Shown here piece by piece: positions 1 through 7,358 of a DNA stretch of 9,945 nt. The translations under genes and the position numbers were made by a program. Below the pieces are notes generated by a model. It made no database searches, had not been told where the DNA came from, and saw nothing but the letters and a program-made list of their open reading frames with translations. The DNA comes from Lachnospiraceae bacterium (GTDB lineage Bacteria; Bacillota; Clostridia; Lachnospirales; Lachnospiraceae): positions 1 to 9,945 of the forward strand of contig JAFVEU010000298.1 of the NCBI GenBank assembly GCA_017475845.1. Reading direction: 5' to 3'. The first letter of the stretch is position 1; each line of letters begins with the position of its first letter.

Positions 1-755
1 CATGCAGCGTAAACTGTCCCATAAATGACTGCCTGAAATTCCATGCTGATAAACGACTGGCGGGAATAGACAGGGAAAAGTGCATATCCTGCGGGAGATG
101 CGCATCGGCCTGCCCCTCCGAGGCAATAAAGCCCTGGGGATGGAAGGTGACGGAGGAAGAGCTTGTTCAGGTGATACTTAAGGACAGAGCCTTCTATGAA
201 AAGTCAGGGGGAGGCGTGACCTTATCGGGAGGAGAACCCCTTTTACAGGCGGATTTTATAATGGGTCTCCTTAAGAAGATGAGAGAGGAAAAGATAGACA
301 GCTGCGTGGAGTCCACCTTTTCCGTCAGATGGGAGGAGGCGGAAAAAGTACTTCCCTTTACGGACAGGTTTATTTCCGACATCAAGGCCATGGATGACAG
401 GGTGCACAGAAAGTACACCGGAGCGTCAAACACTCTGATACTTGAAAACCTAAAAAAGCTGTCCAGATGCGGGATCCCACTGACACTTAGGCTCCCCCTT
501 ATCCCGGGAGTAAATGACGGCAGGGAAAATATTGAGAAAACGGCAGACTTCATCCTCCGTGATATGGGAGGAAGGATCGAAAAATTCCAGATACTGGAAT
601 TTATGCATCTTGGAAGAGAAAAATGCCAGTCCCTGGAAAGGGAATATCCAATGGAGGGACTGAAAGCCGACAGGGAGAGTATCCATAAGAGAGCGGAAGA
701 GATAAGAACGTATTTTGAGGATAAAGGCATACACTGCGTTTACGGAAACGCCTGA
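1..755 (+). CDS. Glycyl radical enzyme activating protein (radical SAM), 5'-truncated by the window edge
   Basis: This is the C-terminal part of a radical SAM activase that uses S-adenosylmethionine to generate a glycyl radical on its partner enzyme, here almost certainly the GRE encoded 13 bases downstream. The frame is open from base 3 to the TGA at 753-755. The radical SAM CxxxCxxC motif must lie before the window. Visible first are the last two cysteines of one ferredoxin-type cluster (CSVNCP, bases 3-20), then a complete second motif, CxxCxxCxxxCP (bases 81-116). Next come the SAM-binding LSGGEPLL (GGE at 228-236), the SDIKAMDD segment and the LRLPLIPGVND strand, all typical of PFL-activase relatives. 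Insertion of two clusters is characteristic of activases serving GRE dehydratases and lyases (glycerol dehydratase, choline TMA-lyase) rather than PFL-AE itself. The GTG at 147 lies inside the domain and is not a start. The family is secure; the exact partner class is inferred from the neighbour. Confidence 0.93.
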   Translation, partial: CSVNCPINDCLKFHADKRLAGIDREKCISCGRCASACPSEAIKPWGWKVTEEELVQVILKDRAFYEKSGGGVTLSGGEPLLQADFIMGLLKKMREEKIDSCVESTFSVRWEEAEKVLPFTDRFISDIKAMDDRVHRKYTGASNTLILENLKKLSRCGIPLTLRLPLIPGVNDGRENIEKTADFILRDMGGRIEKFQILEFMHLGREKCQSLEREYPMEGLKADRESIHKRAEEIRTYFEDKGIHCVYGNA

Positions 756-768
756 TCGAGAGGTATTT

Positions 769-3252
769 ATGAAGGCCATCGGAACAGAACCCTATGATAA
801 GAATTACGGTCTGGGATATGAGTCGGGACATAAGGATTATTCACCCTATCCCAGGATCAACAGACTGAGAGACACTTTCTTAAAGAGAGAATTCAATATA
901 GATGTAGAGAGAGCGAGGCTTGTGACCGAGAGCTACAGGGAGAACGAGGATGCCCCGGTTAAGCTTAAGTGCGCCATAGCTCTGGCAAATGTCCTTGATA
1001 ATGTGGAGCTTCATATCTATGATGATGAGCTTATAATCGGCGATATTGCGGCTCCTGCCAAGGCAGCGCCTGTCTATCCCGAGTTTTCCGCTGCCTGGAT
1101 AGAGGATGAGCTCTTAAACCACCCCTTTGATAAAAGGGAGCACGACAGGTTTTATATCACTGAAAAGGACAGGGAAGAGCTCCTTAAGATCCTTAAGTAC
1201 TGGAAGGGAAAGACGGTTTCCGACATGGCGGAAGAGGAGATGTCGGATGAGGAAAAGGCCGGAAACGAGATGGGGAAAAAGGTCTATATGACAAGCCTTT
1301 ACCACTACGGCGGCATCGGTCATTTTGTCATGGATTATGCCCTCCTTATGCGGGAAGGATTTGAGGGGATCTTAAAGAGGGCAAGAAAGGGATATGAGGA
1401 GAAAAAGGCCGGGACAGAGGATTTCTATGAAGCGGTCATTACTGAGACAGAGGCGGCTGAACGCTACATAAAGAGATATGCGGCCCTTGCCCGGAAAAAG
1501 GCCGGGGAATGCAGTGACGTGAAGAGAAGAGCGGAACTCTTAAATATAGCGGATAACTGTGAGCATATATCGGAACAGGGGGCTGAGAGCTTCTGGCAGG
1601 CCCTGCAGTTATGGCATTTTGCCACCACCATCGTGCAGATAGAGTCAAACGGCCATTCCGTTTCCTACGGGAGGATGGATCAGTGGCTGTATCCCTATTA
1701 TGAAAAGGATATAAGAGAGGGAAAGATCACCAAGGAATTTGCGGAGGAGCTTATCGAGTGCGCCTATGTCCGCATGGGTAATCCCTCCAAGCTTAAGGAC
1801 AGGGTCACAACATCTGTCCGGAACGGGAGGGGCTGGGGAGGTGAAAGCCTTACCATAGGCGGCATGGGCAGGGACGGCCGTGATGCGACAAACGATCTGA
1901 CCTTCATGATGCTTGAAGCCTCGGTGCATACCAGGATGATGAATCCCTGGGTTTGCTTAAGGGTCCATGAGGGTACTCCTGAAGAACTGCTGGTAAAAGC
2001 GGCGGAATGCATAAGGGCCGGTTACGGACATCCAAAGCTCTACAATGACCATACGGCAGTAAAGGTGATGATGAAAAAGGGCATGAGCCTTGAAGACGCC
2101 AGGGATTATGCCGTGGTAGGCTGCGTGGAGCCGGATATGTGCGGAATGGAATTCGGTCTGCATGACGCAGCATATGTAAATCTTGTGAAGGTCATGGATC
2201 TTGCCCTTAATAACGGGAGATGTACGGACTGCAGCAGCTCCTGCCCCCGCTACGGTAAATGCGCGGGACAGGGAAAGAGTCTGGGGATCGATGCGGGATC
2301 TGTGTTAAGCCACAGGAATATAGAGGACAGCCTAAACGGCTTTAAGAAGGAGCTTAAATACTGGCTCTCTCTTATGAAAAAGAGCCTTGATGCCATAGAA
2401 AAGGCCCACAGGACCTTGAAACCCACTCCCTTTGCCTCGGCCTTTTTTGCAGACTGTCTCGTAAAGGGAAGAGACCTTACGGAAGGCGGAGCCAGGTATA
2501 ATTACACGGGCCCTCAGGGCTGCGGCATCGCCACCTGTGCCGATTCACTTTCCACCATAAACCAGCTGGTTTTTGAGGAAAAGAGTTTCAGTGCGGAGGA
2601 GATCTTAAATGCGATAAAGAGTAACTGGGAAGATGATCCCGTTCTCTATGCCCTGGTAAACAGCAGCAAGGTGCATCATTTCGGAAATGATGACGATCTG
2701 GCGGACAGGTTCTATACGGAGGTCTTTAACATATACTGTGAAGCAGTCGAAGAGCTTGATAACCCGAGAGGAGGGAAATTCACTCCCGGTGTGTATTCCG
2801 TGAATGCCAACGTGGGAATGGGGATGAACACTTCCGCATCCCCGGATGGCAGGAAGAAGGGAGAACCGATCTCCGACAATATGGGACCCGTGCATACCGC
2901 TGTTTCATCCCATGACGTTATGGGCCCCACCGCCATATCCAATTCGGTAAACAAGGCGGATCACAGCAGGGCTACCAACGGGACTCTCTTAAACTGGAAA
3001 TTTACCCCGGACTGTGTGGCGGGAGACAGGGGAAGGGATAACCTGATAAGCTTTATCACCGCCTATTTCAAGGGAGGCGCCACCCACTGCCAGTTCAATA
3101 TAATGAGCTCTGAAATGATGAGGGCGGCCATGAAGAACCCGGATGATTACAGGGATATGCTGGTGAGGGTTGCAGGCTACAGCGCATACTTTGTGGAGCT
3201 GGGAGAGCCCCTGCAGATGGATCTGATAAACAGGACGGAACTGAAATTCTAA
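769..3252 (+). CDS. Glycyl radical enzyme, B12-independent diol dehydratase-like (GCVEP class)
   Basis: An 827-residue cytoplasmic glycyl radical enzyme. The thiyl site is Cys452 in GCVEP (Glu454 the likely general acid/base), and the radical-bearing residue is Gly803 in RVAGYSAYF, about 25 residues from the C-terminus as usual. Residues matching the substrate-binding set I recall for Clostridium butyricum glycerol dehydratase (H164, H281, S282, C433, E435, D447) are all present at compatible spacing: His185 (GGIGH), His296-Ser297 (ESNGHSVSYGR), Cys452, Glu454 and Asp466 (GLHDAAYVN). Asp466 argues for a vicinal diol such as glycerol or 1,2-propanediol. Sulfonate, choline or hydroxyproline substrates cannot be excluded. 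The protein is about 40 residues longer than glycerol dehydratase. Part of the excess is a cysteine-rich loop, C485-x2-C488-x3-C492-x5-C498, just after the helix following the active site. I chose the ATG at 769 because GAGAGG ends five bases upstream. The in-frame TTG at 715 lies inside the activase gene and adds no conserved sequence. No microcompartment targeting or shell gene is visible. Confidence 0.93.
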   Translation: MKAIGTEPYDKNYGLGYESGHKDYSPYPRINRLRDTFLKREFNIDVERARLVTESYRENEDAPVKLKCAIALANVLDNVELHIYDDELIIGDIAAPAKAAPVYPEFSAAWIEDELLNHPFDKREHDRFYITEKDREELLKILKYWKGKTVSDMAEEEMSDEEKAGNEMGKKVYMTSLYHYGGIGHFVMDYALLMREGFEGILKRARKGYEEKKAGTEDFYEAVITETEAAERYIKRYAALARKKAGECSDVKRRAELLNIADNCEHISEQGAESFWQALQLWHFATTIVQIESNGHSVSYGRMDQWLYPYYEKDIREGKITKEFAEELIECAYVRMGNPSKLKDRVTTSVRNGRGWGGESLTIGGMGRDGRDATNDLTFMMLEASVHTRMMNPWVCLRVHEGTPEELLVKAAECIRAGYGHPKLYNDHTAVKVMMKKGMSLEDARDYAVVGCVEPDMCGMEFGLHDAAYVNLVKVMDLALNNGRCTDCSSSCPRYGKCAGQGKSLGIDAGSVLSHRNIEDSLNGFKKELKYWLSLMKKSLDAIEKAHRTLKPTPFASAFFADCLVKGRDLTEGGARYNYTGPQGCGIATCADSLSTINQLVFEEKSFSAEEILNAIKSNWEDDPVLYALVNSSKVHHFGNDDDLADRFYTEVFNIYCEAVEELDNPRGGKFTPGVYSVNANVGMGMNTSASPDGRKKGEPISDNMGPVHTAVSSHDVMGPTAISNSVNKADHSRATNGTLLNWKFTPDCVAGDRGRDNLISFITAYFKGGATHCQFNIMSSEMMRAAMKNPDDYRDMLVRVAGYSAYFVELGEPLQMDLINRTELKF

Positions 3253-3266
3253 TATAAGGAGGAGAC

Positions 3267-4205
3267 ATGGATCACGAAAGCACCAATTATCTCCAGGTGA
3301 TAGTGGATGAGGGCGGTATTTCGAATGCGGCAAAGAGGCTTAATATCTCCCAGCCGGCGCTAAGCTCAAGGATAAAGAAGATCGAGGAGTACTACGGCAT
3401 CACCATCTTAAACGCCAACAGGCGTCCGGCAACCTTGACGGAAGAGGGAAGACGTTATCTGGAATTTGCGTCCAGACAGCAGCAGCTGGAAAAGAGCTTC
3501 AGACGCTATATACAGGAATCAAAGGAGCTGAAGACCGGAGAGCTCCGGATCGGAGGCACAAACCTCTATACCGAGTGCCTCCTGCCGGATGCGGTGAAAC
3601 GCTTTAACGAGAAATATCCCGGGATCAGCATAAGGATCTACAATGATATCGTGCCTGTACTTACAGGGATGACGTCCAAGGGAGAACTGGACCTCTTTAT
3701 CACAAGCTCCGGAAAGAACAGCCAGGGCATAGTCTATGAGCCTCTTCAGGATACAAGGCTTTATTTCTGCGTGCCGGGAAGCTATCCCGTTAACCGGGAC
3801 TTAAGTAAATACGCGGTTTCTCCGGATCAGCTGGATAAAATTATGGAGGGGGGAAAAAAGGGATTCGACTTAAAGGAGCTGGAGAACTGTCCTTTTATTC
3901 TTCTTGATGAATCACAGCTCATGGGCAGGATAATGAGAAATTCCTTCAGGAAATATAAGGCCTCTCCCGCAAATTTTCTCTATACCGATCAGGCTCTCAC
4001 AGCCTATGCCATGACTAAGGCGGGAGTGGGAGTGAGTTTAATGTTTGATAAGATACTTAAGCAGATATATAATGGTGAGGATGTGGTATTTTATTCTCCC
4101 GATGATGATGATATGCTGGGAGAGATCCGGGTGGCCTATGCGGAACAGGAATACGTGCCCGGAGTGGTACGGGAGTTTATAAATATCCTTAGACAGGTAC
4201 TGTAG
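3267..4205 (+). CDS. LysR-type transcriptional regulator
   Basis: A 312-residue LysR-family DNA-binding regulator of typical length. The N-terminal winged helix-turn-helix is clear: GGISNAAKRLNISQPALSSR at about residues 16-35, followed by the IKKIEEYYGITIL wing and linker helix. The periplasmic-binding-protein-like effector domain begins near residue 90 (LRIGGTNLYTECLLP, then FNEKYPGISIRI and GELDLFI). The gene starts 14 bases after the GRE stop with a strong AAGGAGGA Shine-Dalgarno site at 3256-3263, so it is probably cotranscribed with the activase and GRE. Most LysR regulators are transcribed divergently from their targets; lying inside the operon, between the GRE and dehydrogenase genes, is less usual and would let it regulate its own synthesis together with the pathway. 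The effector is unknown; the GRE substrate or its aldehyde product is the obvious guess. No operator could be assigned, because the operon promoter is outside the window. Confidence 0.93.
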   Translation: MDHESTNYLQVIVDEGGISNAAKRLNISQPALSSRIKKIEEYYGITILNANRRPATLTEEGRRYLEFASRQQQLEKSFRRYIQESKELKTGELRIGGTNLYTECLLPDAVKRFNEKYPGISIRIYNDIVPVLTGMTSKGELDLFITSSGKNSQGIVYEPLQDTRLYFCVPGSYPVNRDLSKYAVSPDQLDKIMEGGKKGFDLKELENCPFILLDESQLMGRIMRNSFRKYKASPANFLYTDQALTAYAMTKAGVGVSLMFDKILKQIYNGEDVVFYSPDDDDMLGEIRVAYAEQEYVPGVVREFINILRQVL

Positions 4206-4230
4206 TTTAGTATAACGGGGAGAAAGATTC

Positions 4231-5379
4231 ATGAATCCATTTAATTTTTCCCTTCCCCAGGAGGTGTTCTTCGGGAGAGGGGAGCTTAAAAGACTGCCGG
4301 AAGCGGCAAAGAACTTAAAGACTGAGCACGCCTTTATCATTTCCGATCCCGGGATAGAAAAAATGGGGATCACCGGAAAATGCGAAGACCTTCTTAAGGC
4401 TCAGGGAATCAGAGTGTCCGGCTTTTATGACACCGAAGCCAATCCCTCCGTGGAGACCGTGGAGAGAGCGGCGGAAGAGTACAGGAAAAGCGGTGCCGAC
4501 ACCATTATCGCCGTGGGAGGAGGCTCCTCCATCGATGTGGCCAAGGCAGCGGGGGTCATTGTAAAGTTCGGAGGAAGGATCACGGATTATGAAGGACCTG
4601 ACAAGGTGCCCGGAAAGATCGTACCCTTTATCGCCATCCCCACCACAGCGGGAACCGGTTCGGAGGTTACAGCCTCTGCGGTCATAACCGATCATTCCAG
4701 AAATTATAAATTCACCGTGTTTTCATATAAGCAGCTGCCGGACTATGCCATACTGGATCCGGAGCTCATCACCACCGCCCCGGCATCCCTTGCCGCCGCC
4801 TGCGGCATAGACGCCTTTATCCATGCGGAGGAATCCTATATCTCAAAAGCAGCCTCTCCCTACAGTGAAGCCATGAGCGAAAAGGCCATGGAGCTTATCG
4901 GCAGGAGCATAAGGAGCTTTGTGGCAGACAGGAGCGATATGGCTGCTGCTGAAGATATGCTGGCGGGTTCCCTTTTTGCAGGGATCGCTTTTGCCAGGGC
5001 GAGGCTCGGGAACGTACATTCCATGAGTCATCCCGTGAGCGCCTATCATAATGTTCCCCACGGGGTTGCAAATGCGATAATCCTTCCCACGGTTGCAAGA
5101 TATAATGCAATTGTGGATAATGGTAAATATATTAAGATCTATAATTATATTTCCCGGGAAAAGGCAGATGAGAAAAATTTTAAAAGCGATATGCTCCCCG
5201 AGGCTTTTGCCGCATTAAACCGGGAAATAGGTATTCCTTCAAGCTTAAGAGAGGTGGGGGTGACCGGAGAATTTTTAGAAGAGATGGCAGAGGATGCCAT
5301 GAAGAGCGGCAACACTCCGGTGAATCCCAGAGAGACCACGAAGGAGGACTTTATCGCACTCTATAAGGAGTGCCTGTAA
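4231..5379 (+). CDS. Iron-containing alcohol dehydrogenase (aldehyde reductase; 1,3-propanediol dehydrogenase-like)
   Basis: A 382-residue group III (Fe-dependent) NAD(P)-linked alcohol dehydrogenase of standard family length (DhaT and FucO are about 380-385). The N-terminal Rossmann-like domain carries the GGGS pyrophosphate-binding loop at residues 96-99 and the TTAGTGSE motif at 138-145. The metal ligands are Asp194 and His198 (GIDAFIH), His263 (NVHSMSH) and His277 (VPHG), at almost the same positions and spacing as in E. coli FucO. Residues 199-203 read AEESY where AIEAY is usual, a small departure near the active site. The start has GGGGAGA seven bases upstream, and the gene follows the LysR gene by 25 bases. 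Behind a GRE dehydratase the natural role is reduction of the aldehyde product (3-hydroxypropionaldehyde or propionaldehyde) to the alcohol, reoxidising NADH. If the GRE were instead a sulfonate lyase, sulfoacetaldehyde reductases of this same family would be the alternative. Confidence 0.93.
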   Translation: MNPFNFSLPQEVFFGRGELKRLPEAAKNLKTEHAFIISDPGIEKMGITGKCEDLLKAQGIRVSGFYDTEANPSVETVERAAEEYRKSGADTIIAVGGGSSIDVAKAAGVIVKFGGRITDYEGPDKVPGKIVPFIAIPTTAGTGSEVTASAVITDHSRNYKFTVFSYKQLPDYAILDPELITTAPASLAAACGIDAFIHAEESYISKAASPYSEAMSEKAMELIGRSIRSFVADRSDMAAAEDMLAGSLFAGIAFARARLGNVHSMSHPVSAYHNVPHGVANAIILPTVARYNAIVDNGKYIKIYNYISREKADEKNFKSDMLPEAFAALNREIGIPSSLREVGVTGEFLEEMAEDAMKSGNTPVNPRETTKEDFIALYKECL

Positions 5380-5413
5380 GTCCGGAACAGGTATGCGTGC
5401 CTCGGGTGATGCC

Positions 5414-5434
5414 GGGTCCGTAAGTGCCGGATCC
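5414..5434 (+). other. Small hairpin just upstream of the MBOAT ribosome binding site
   Basis: GGGTCCG (5414-5420) pairs with CGGATCC (5428-5434) to give a 7-bp stem with one G-U wobble and a 7-base loop. The arm ends immediately before the ATGAGGA Shine-Dalgarno region of the MBOAT gene. It has no following T run, so it is not a convincing terminator. It might mark an RNA processing site or modulate translation between the fermentation genes and the acyltransferase module. The rest of the 69-base gap shows no clear promoter. Confidence 0.3.
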
Positions 5435-5448
5435 ATGAGGAATTTCGG

Positions 5449-7011
5449 ATGACATACGTGTCACTTAATTTTATATTCTTTCTGGCAGTGTTTTTCCTGC
5501 TTTTCTTTATGGTGCCCGGAACAAGGCTTAAACAGGCAGTGATACTTGCCGGAAATGTATTCTTCTATTATTTTGCGGGGGGGTATGAGGGGCTTTTTGT
5601 GATCCTCTTTATTTCCCTTACAGCCTATACCGCGTCCCGTATGATGGGGCGTATCTATGAGTCCTTTGACGGTGAAGCGGAGGGACTTGATTACAAGGCG
5701 AAAACGGCTCTCTTTGCTTCCTACAAGAAAAGGACAAGGGTGATACTGATACCGGGGATCATATTGATTATCGGTTTTCTTGTTTTCGGAAAGGCTTTCA
5801 GGCTTACGGGGATAGAAGCTCCGGCCATGCTCTCGCCCTTTCTCATGCCTTTGGGGCTTTCATATTTCGCCCTGTCCTCCACAGGCTATATGCTGGATGT
5901 TTTCTGGAAGAAGACAAAGCCCGAAAAGAATCCCGTATATCTGCTTCTCTGTGTTTCATATTTCCCTGCCATAGTTGAGGGACCCATTAATAAATACTCA
6001 AAGCTGATAACGGAATTCAAAGGCCTTAAGGGCTTTTCCTATGAACCCTTCTGCAGGGGGCTGCAGAGAGTGCTCTGGGGTTTCTTTAAGAAGCTGGTGA
6101 TCGCAGACAGGCTGAATCTGTATACCAAAGCAGTATACGGGGATCCGGCCTCCTTTGCGGGCTTTGAGATCATCATTGCGGTAGTTCTGGGAGCGGTCCA
6201 GCTCTACACGGATTTTTCCGGATGTATAGACATAGGTATCGGTATCTCGGAAGCAATTGGGGTAAAGATGCCTGAGAACTTCAATCAGCCCTTCTTTGCA
6301 AAGAGCGCTGCCGAATTCTGGAGGCGCTGGCACATAAGCCTCGGTGACTGGTTTAAGGAATATATCTCCATGCCTTTGGCAGTGAACCAGAAGATCATAG
6401 GATTCTCCATGAAGGTAAGGAAGCTCCTGGGAGGCGGCAGGAGATCCACCCAGTTTGCGGGGAGCTTTATCCCCCTTATGTCGGTCTGGATCCTTACAGG
6501 ACTCTGGCACGGCACCGGGGCGGATTATCTTGTCTGGGGTCTTTACTGGGGCGCTCTTTTCCTTCTGGAATCCGTTTTTGCTCCGGATTTCAGCGCCTTA
6601 TATAAGAAAGCGGGAATAGATGAGAATTCCTTTGGCTTCAAATTCTATCTCATGGCCAGGACCTTTGTCTTTTTCTGCATCGGTCGTATGTTTACCGTGG
6701 CAGGCTCTCTTGCCGGCTTTTGGATCTTATTTAAGAGGATGTTCCTTCTTAATCCCTGGGTGCTCTTTGACGGCAGCTTATATACCCACGGACTGGACAG
6801 GAAGAATTTCTATACCGCGGTTTTTGCGGTGATCCTCCTCTTTATAACGGATCTTAAAAAAGAGGAGAAGAAGGATATCAGGGGGCTCCTTGCAGCCCAG
6901 CCCCGGGTTTTCAGGTGGCTTTGCCTGTATATGCTTATCTTCACGGTGGCGGTGTTCGGGATCTACGGTCCCGGCTTCCAGGCCAGTGATTTTGTTTACA
7001 GGGGTTTCTGA
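5449..7011 (+). CDS. MBOAT-family membrane O-acyltransferase (DltB/AlgI-like)
   Basis: A 520-residue polytopic membrane protein of the membrane-bound O-acyltransferase family, with about ten hydrophobic segments beginning at residues 5-25. Two family signatures are plain: FWRRWHISLGDWFKEYI with His295, and TGLWHGTGADYLVWGLYWG with His354, the catalytic histidine (equivalent to DltB His336 and AlgI His322). The spacing between them is about a dozen residues longer than in DltB because of a basic loop (KVRKLLGGGRRS). Such proteins accept an acyl group, in the DltB case from a phosphopantetheine carrier on the cytoplasmic face, and help pass it across the membrane to a surface polymer. The acyl carrier protein and SGNH protein genes downstream support this mechanism. 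The ATG at 5449 has GAGGA about eight bases upstream. The substrate is not readable: D-alanine, acetate and other acyl groups are all possible. Confidence 0.92.
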   Translation: MTYVSLNFIFFLAVFFLLFFMVPGTRLKQAVILAGNVFFYYFAGGYEGLFVILFISLTAYTASRMMGRIYESFDGEAEGLDYKAKTALFASYKKRTRVILIPGIILIIGFLVFGKAFRLTGIEAPAMLSPFLMPLGLSYFALSSTGYMLDVFWKKTKPEKNPVYLLLCVSYFPAIVEGPINKYSKLITEFKGLKGFSYEPFCRGLQRVLWGFFKKLVIADRLNLYTKAVYGDPASFAGFEIIIAVVLGAVQLYTDFSGCIDIGIGISEAIGVKMPENFNQPFFAKSAAEFWRRWHISLGDWFKEYISMPLAVNQKIIGFSMKVRKLLGGGRRSTQFAGSFIPLMSVWILTGLWHGTGADYLVWGLYWGALFLLESVFAPDFSALYKKAGIDENSFGFKFYLMARTFVFFCIGRMFTVAGSLAGFWILFKRMFLLNPWVLFDGSLYTHGLDRKNFYTAVFAVILLFITDLKKEEKKDIRGLLAAQPRVFRWLCLYMLIFTVAVFGIYGPGFQASDFVYRGF

Positions 7012-7025
7012 TACACTCCGGCTCT

Positions 7026-7055
7026 GCCGGGTACTGTCAACAGTAACTGCCCGGC
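7026..7055 (+). other. Bulged hairpin in the leader of the acyl carrier protein gene
   Basis: GCCGGG (7026-7031) and TACTG (7032-7036) pair with CAGTA (7041-7045) and CCCGGC (7050-7055) across a TCAA tetraloop. This gives 11 base pairs interrupted by a 4-base bulge (ACTG, 7046-7049). It sits in the 102-base gap between the MBOAT stop and the carrier-protein start. No T run follows directly; the nearest is GTTTTG about 10 bases on. It is therefore at best a leaky terminator or an RNA processing and stability element that would let the small carrier gene be expressed at a different level from its neighbours. Confidence 0.4.
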
Positions 7056-7113
7056 ATCCGAAGGGTTTTGAACAGATACAGCCAATAAGGTTTTCTCATA
7101 AAGGAGGCATAAA

Positions 7114-7338
7114 GTGAGAGATAAGATCAAAGAACTGTTAACATCCAATTATCCGGATATCGATTTTGAGTCCTCTGCGGAGCTGGTGGATTCGGGAGTG
7201 CTGTCTTCATTTATAGTTGTGAACATCATTTCCCTCTTCACCGTGGAATTCGGGGTAGCCATACCTTACGAAGAGATAATACCGGAGAATTTCAATTCTC
7301 TTGACGCAATGGCGGCACTTGTTGAGAAGCTGATGTAA
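7114..7338 (+). CDS. Acyl carrier protein, DltC-like
   Basis: A 74-residue acidic, helical carrier protein of typical ACP/DltC length. The segment ELVDSGVLSSFIVVNIISLF aligns with the DltC-type pattern in which a serine after Leu-Asp (LDSF/LDSM) carries 4'-phosphopantetheine. By that alignment Ser32 is the attachment site, but the preceding residue is Ser31 instead of the almost invariant aspartate. The C-terminal FNSLDAMAALVEKL matches the last ACP helix. The GTG start at 7114 is well supported by AAGGAGG at 7101-7107, six bases upstream, and by loss of homology before it. The gene lies between the MBOAT and SGNH genes and ends 20 bases before the latter. Its expected role is to carry an activated acyl or aminoacyl group to the MBOAT protein, loaded by an AMP-forming ligase that is not in this window. 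Family placement is firm; cargo is unknown. Confidence 0.85.
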   Translation: MRDKIKELLTSNYPDIDFESSAELVDSGVLSSFIVVNIISLFTVEFGVAIPYEEIIPENFNSLDAMAALVEKLM

Positions 7339-7358
7339 GGAAGTATAACAGTTTTCAG

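Noticed and set aside
147..149. GTG as the start of the activase gene
   Set aside because: The frame is open to the window edge, and the upstream codons encode ferredoxin-type cysteine motifs expected in this family.
194..730. Long minus-strand open frame opposite the activase
   Set aside because: The encoded protein has no recognisable domain, and the plus strand encodes a clear radical SAM protein here.
715..768. An upstream TTG start for the glycyl radical enzyme
   Set aside because: It overlaps the activase coding region and adds 18 residues without GRE-like character. The ATG at 769 has a proper ribosome binding site.
5998..6510. Minus-strand open frame opposite the MBOAT gene
   Set aside because: It is a shadow of the MBOAT coding sequence, with no homology signal and no ribosome binding site.
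6890..7117. Plus-strand open frame spanning the MBOAT end and the gap
   Set aside because: It overlaps the conserved MBOAT C-terminus in another frame and runs through a non-coding gap with a hairpin; it has no family features.
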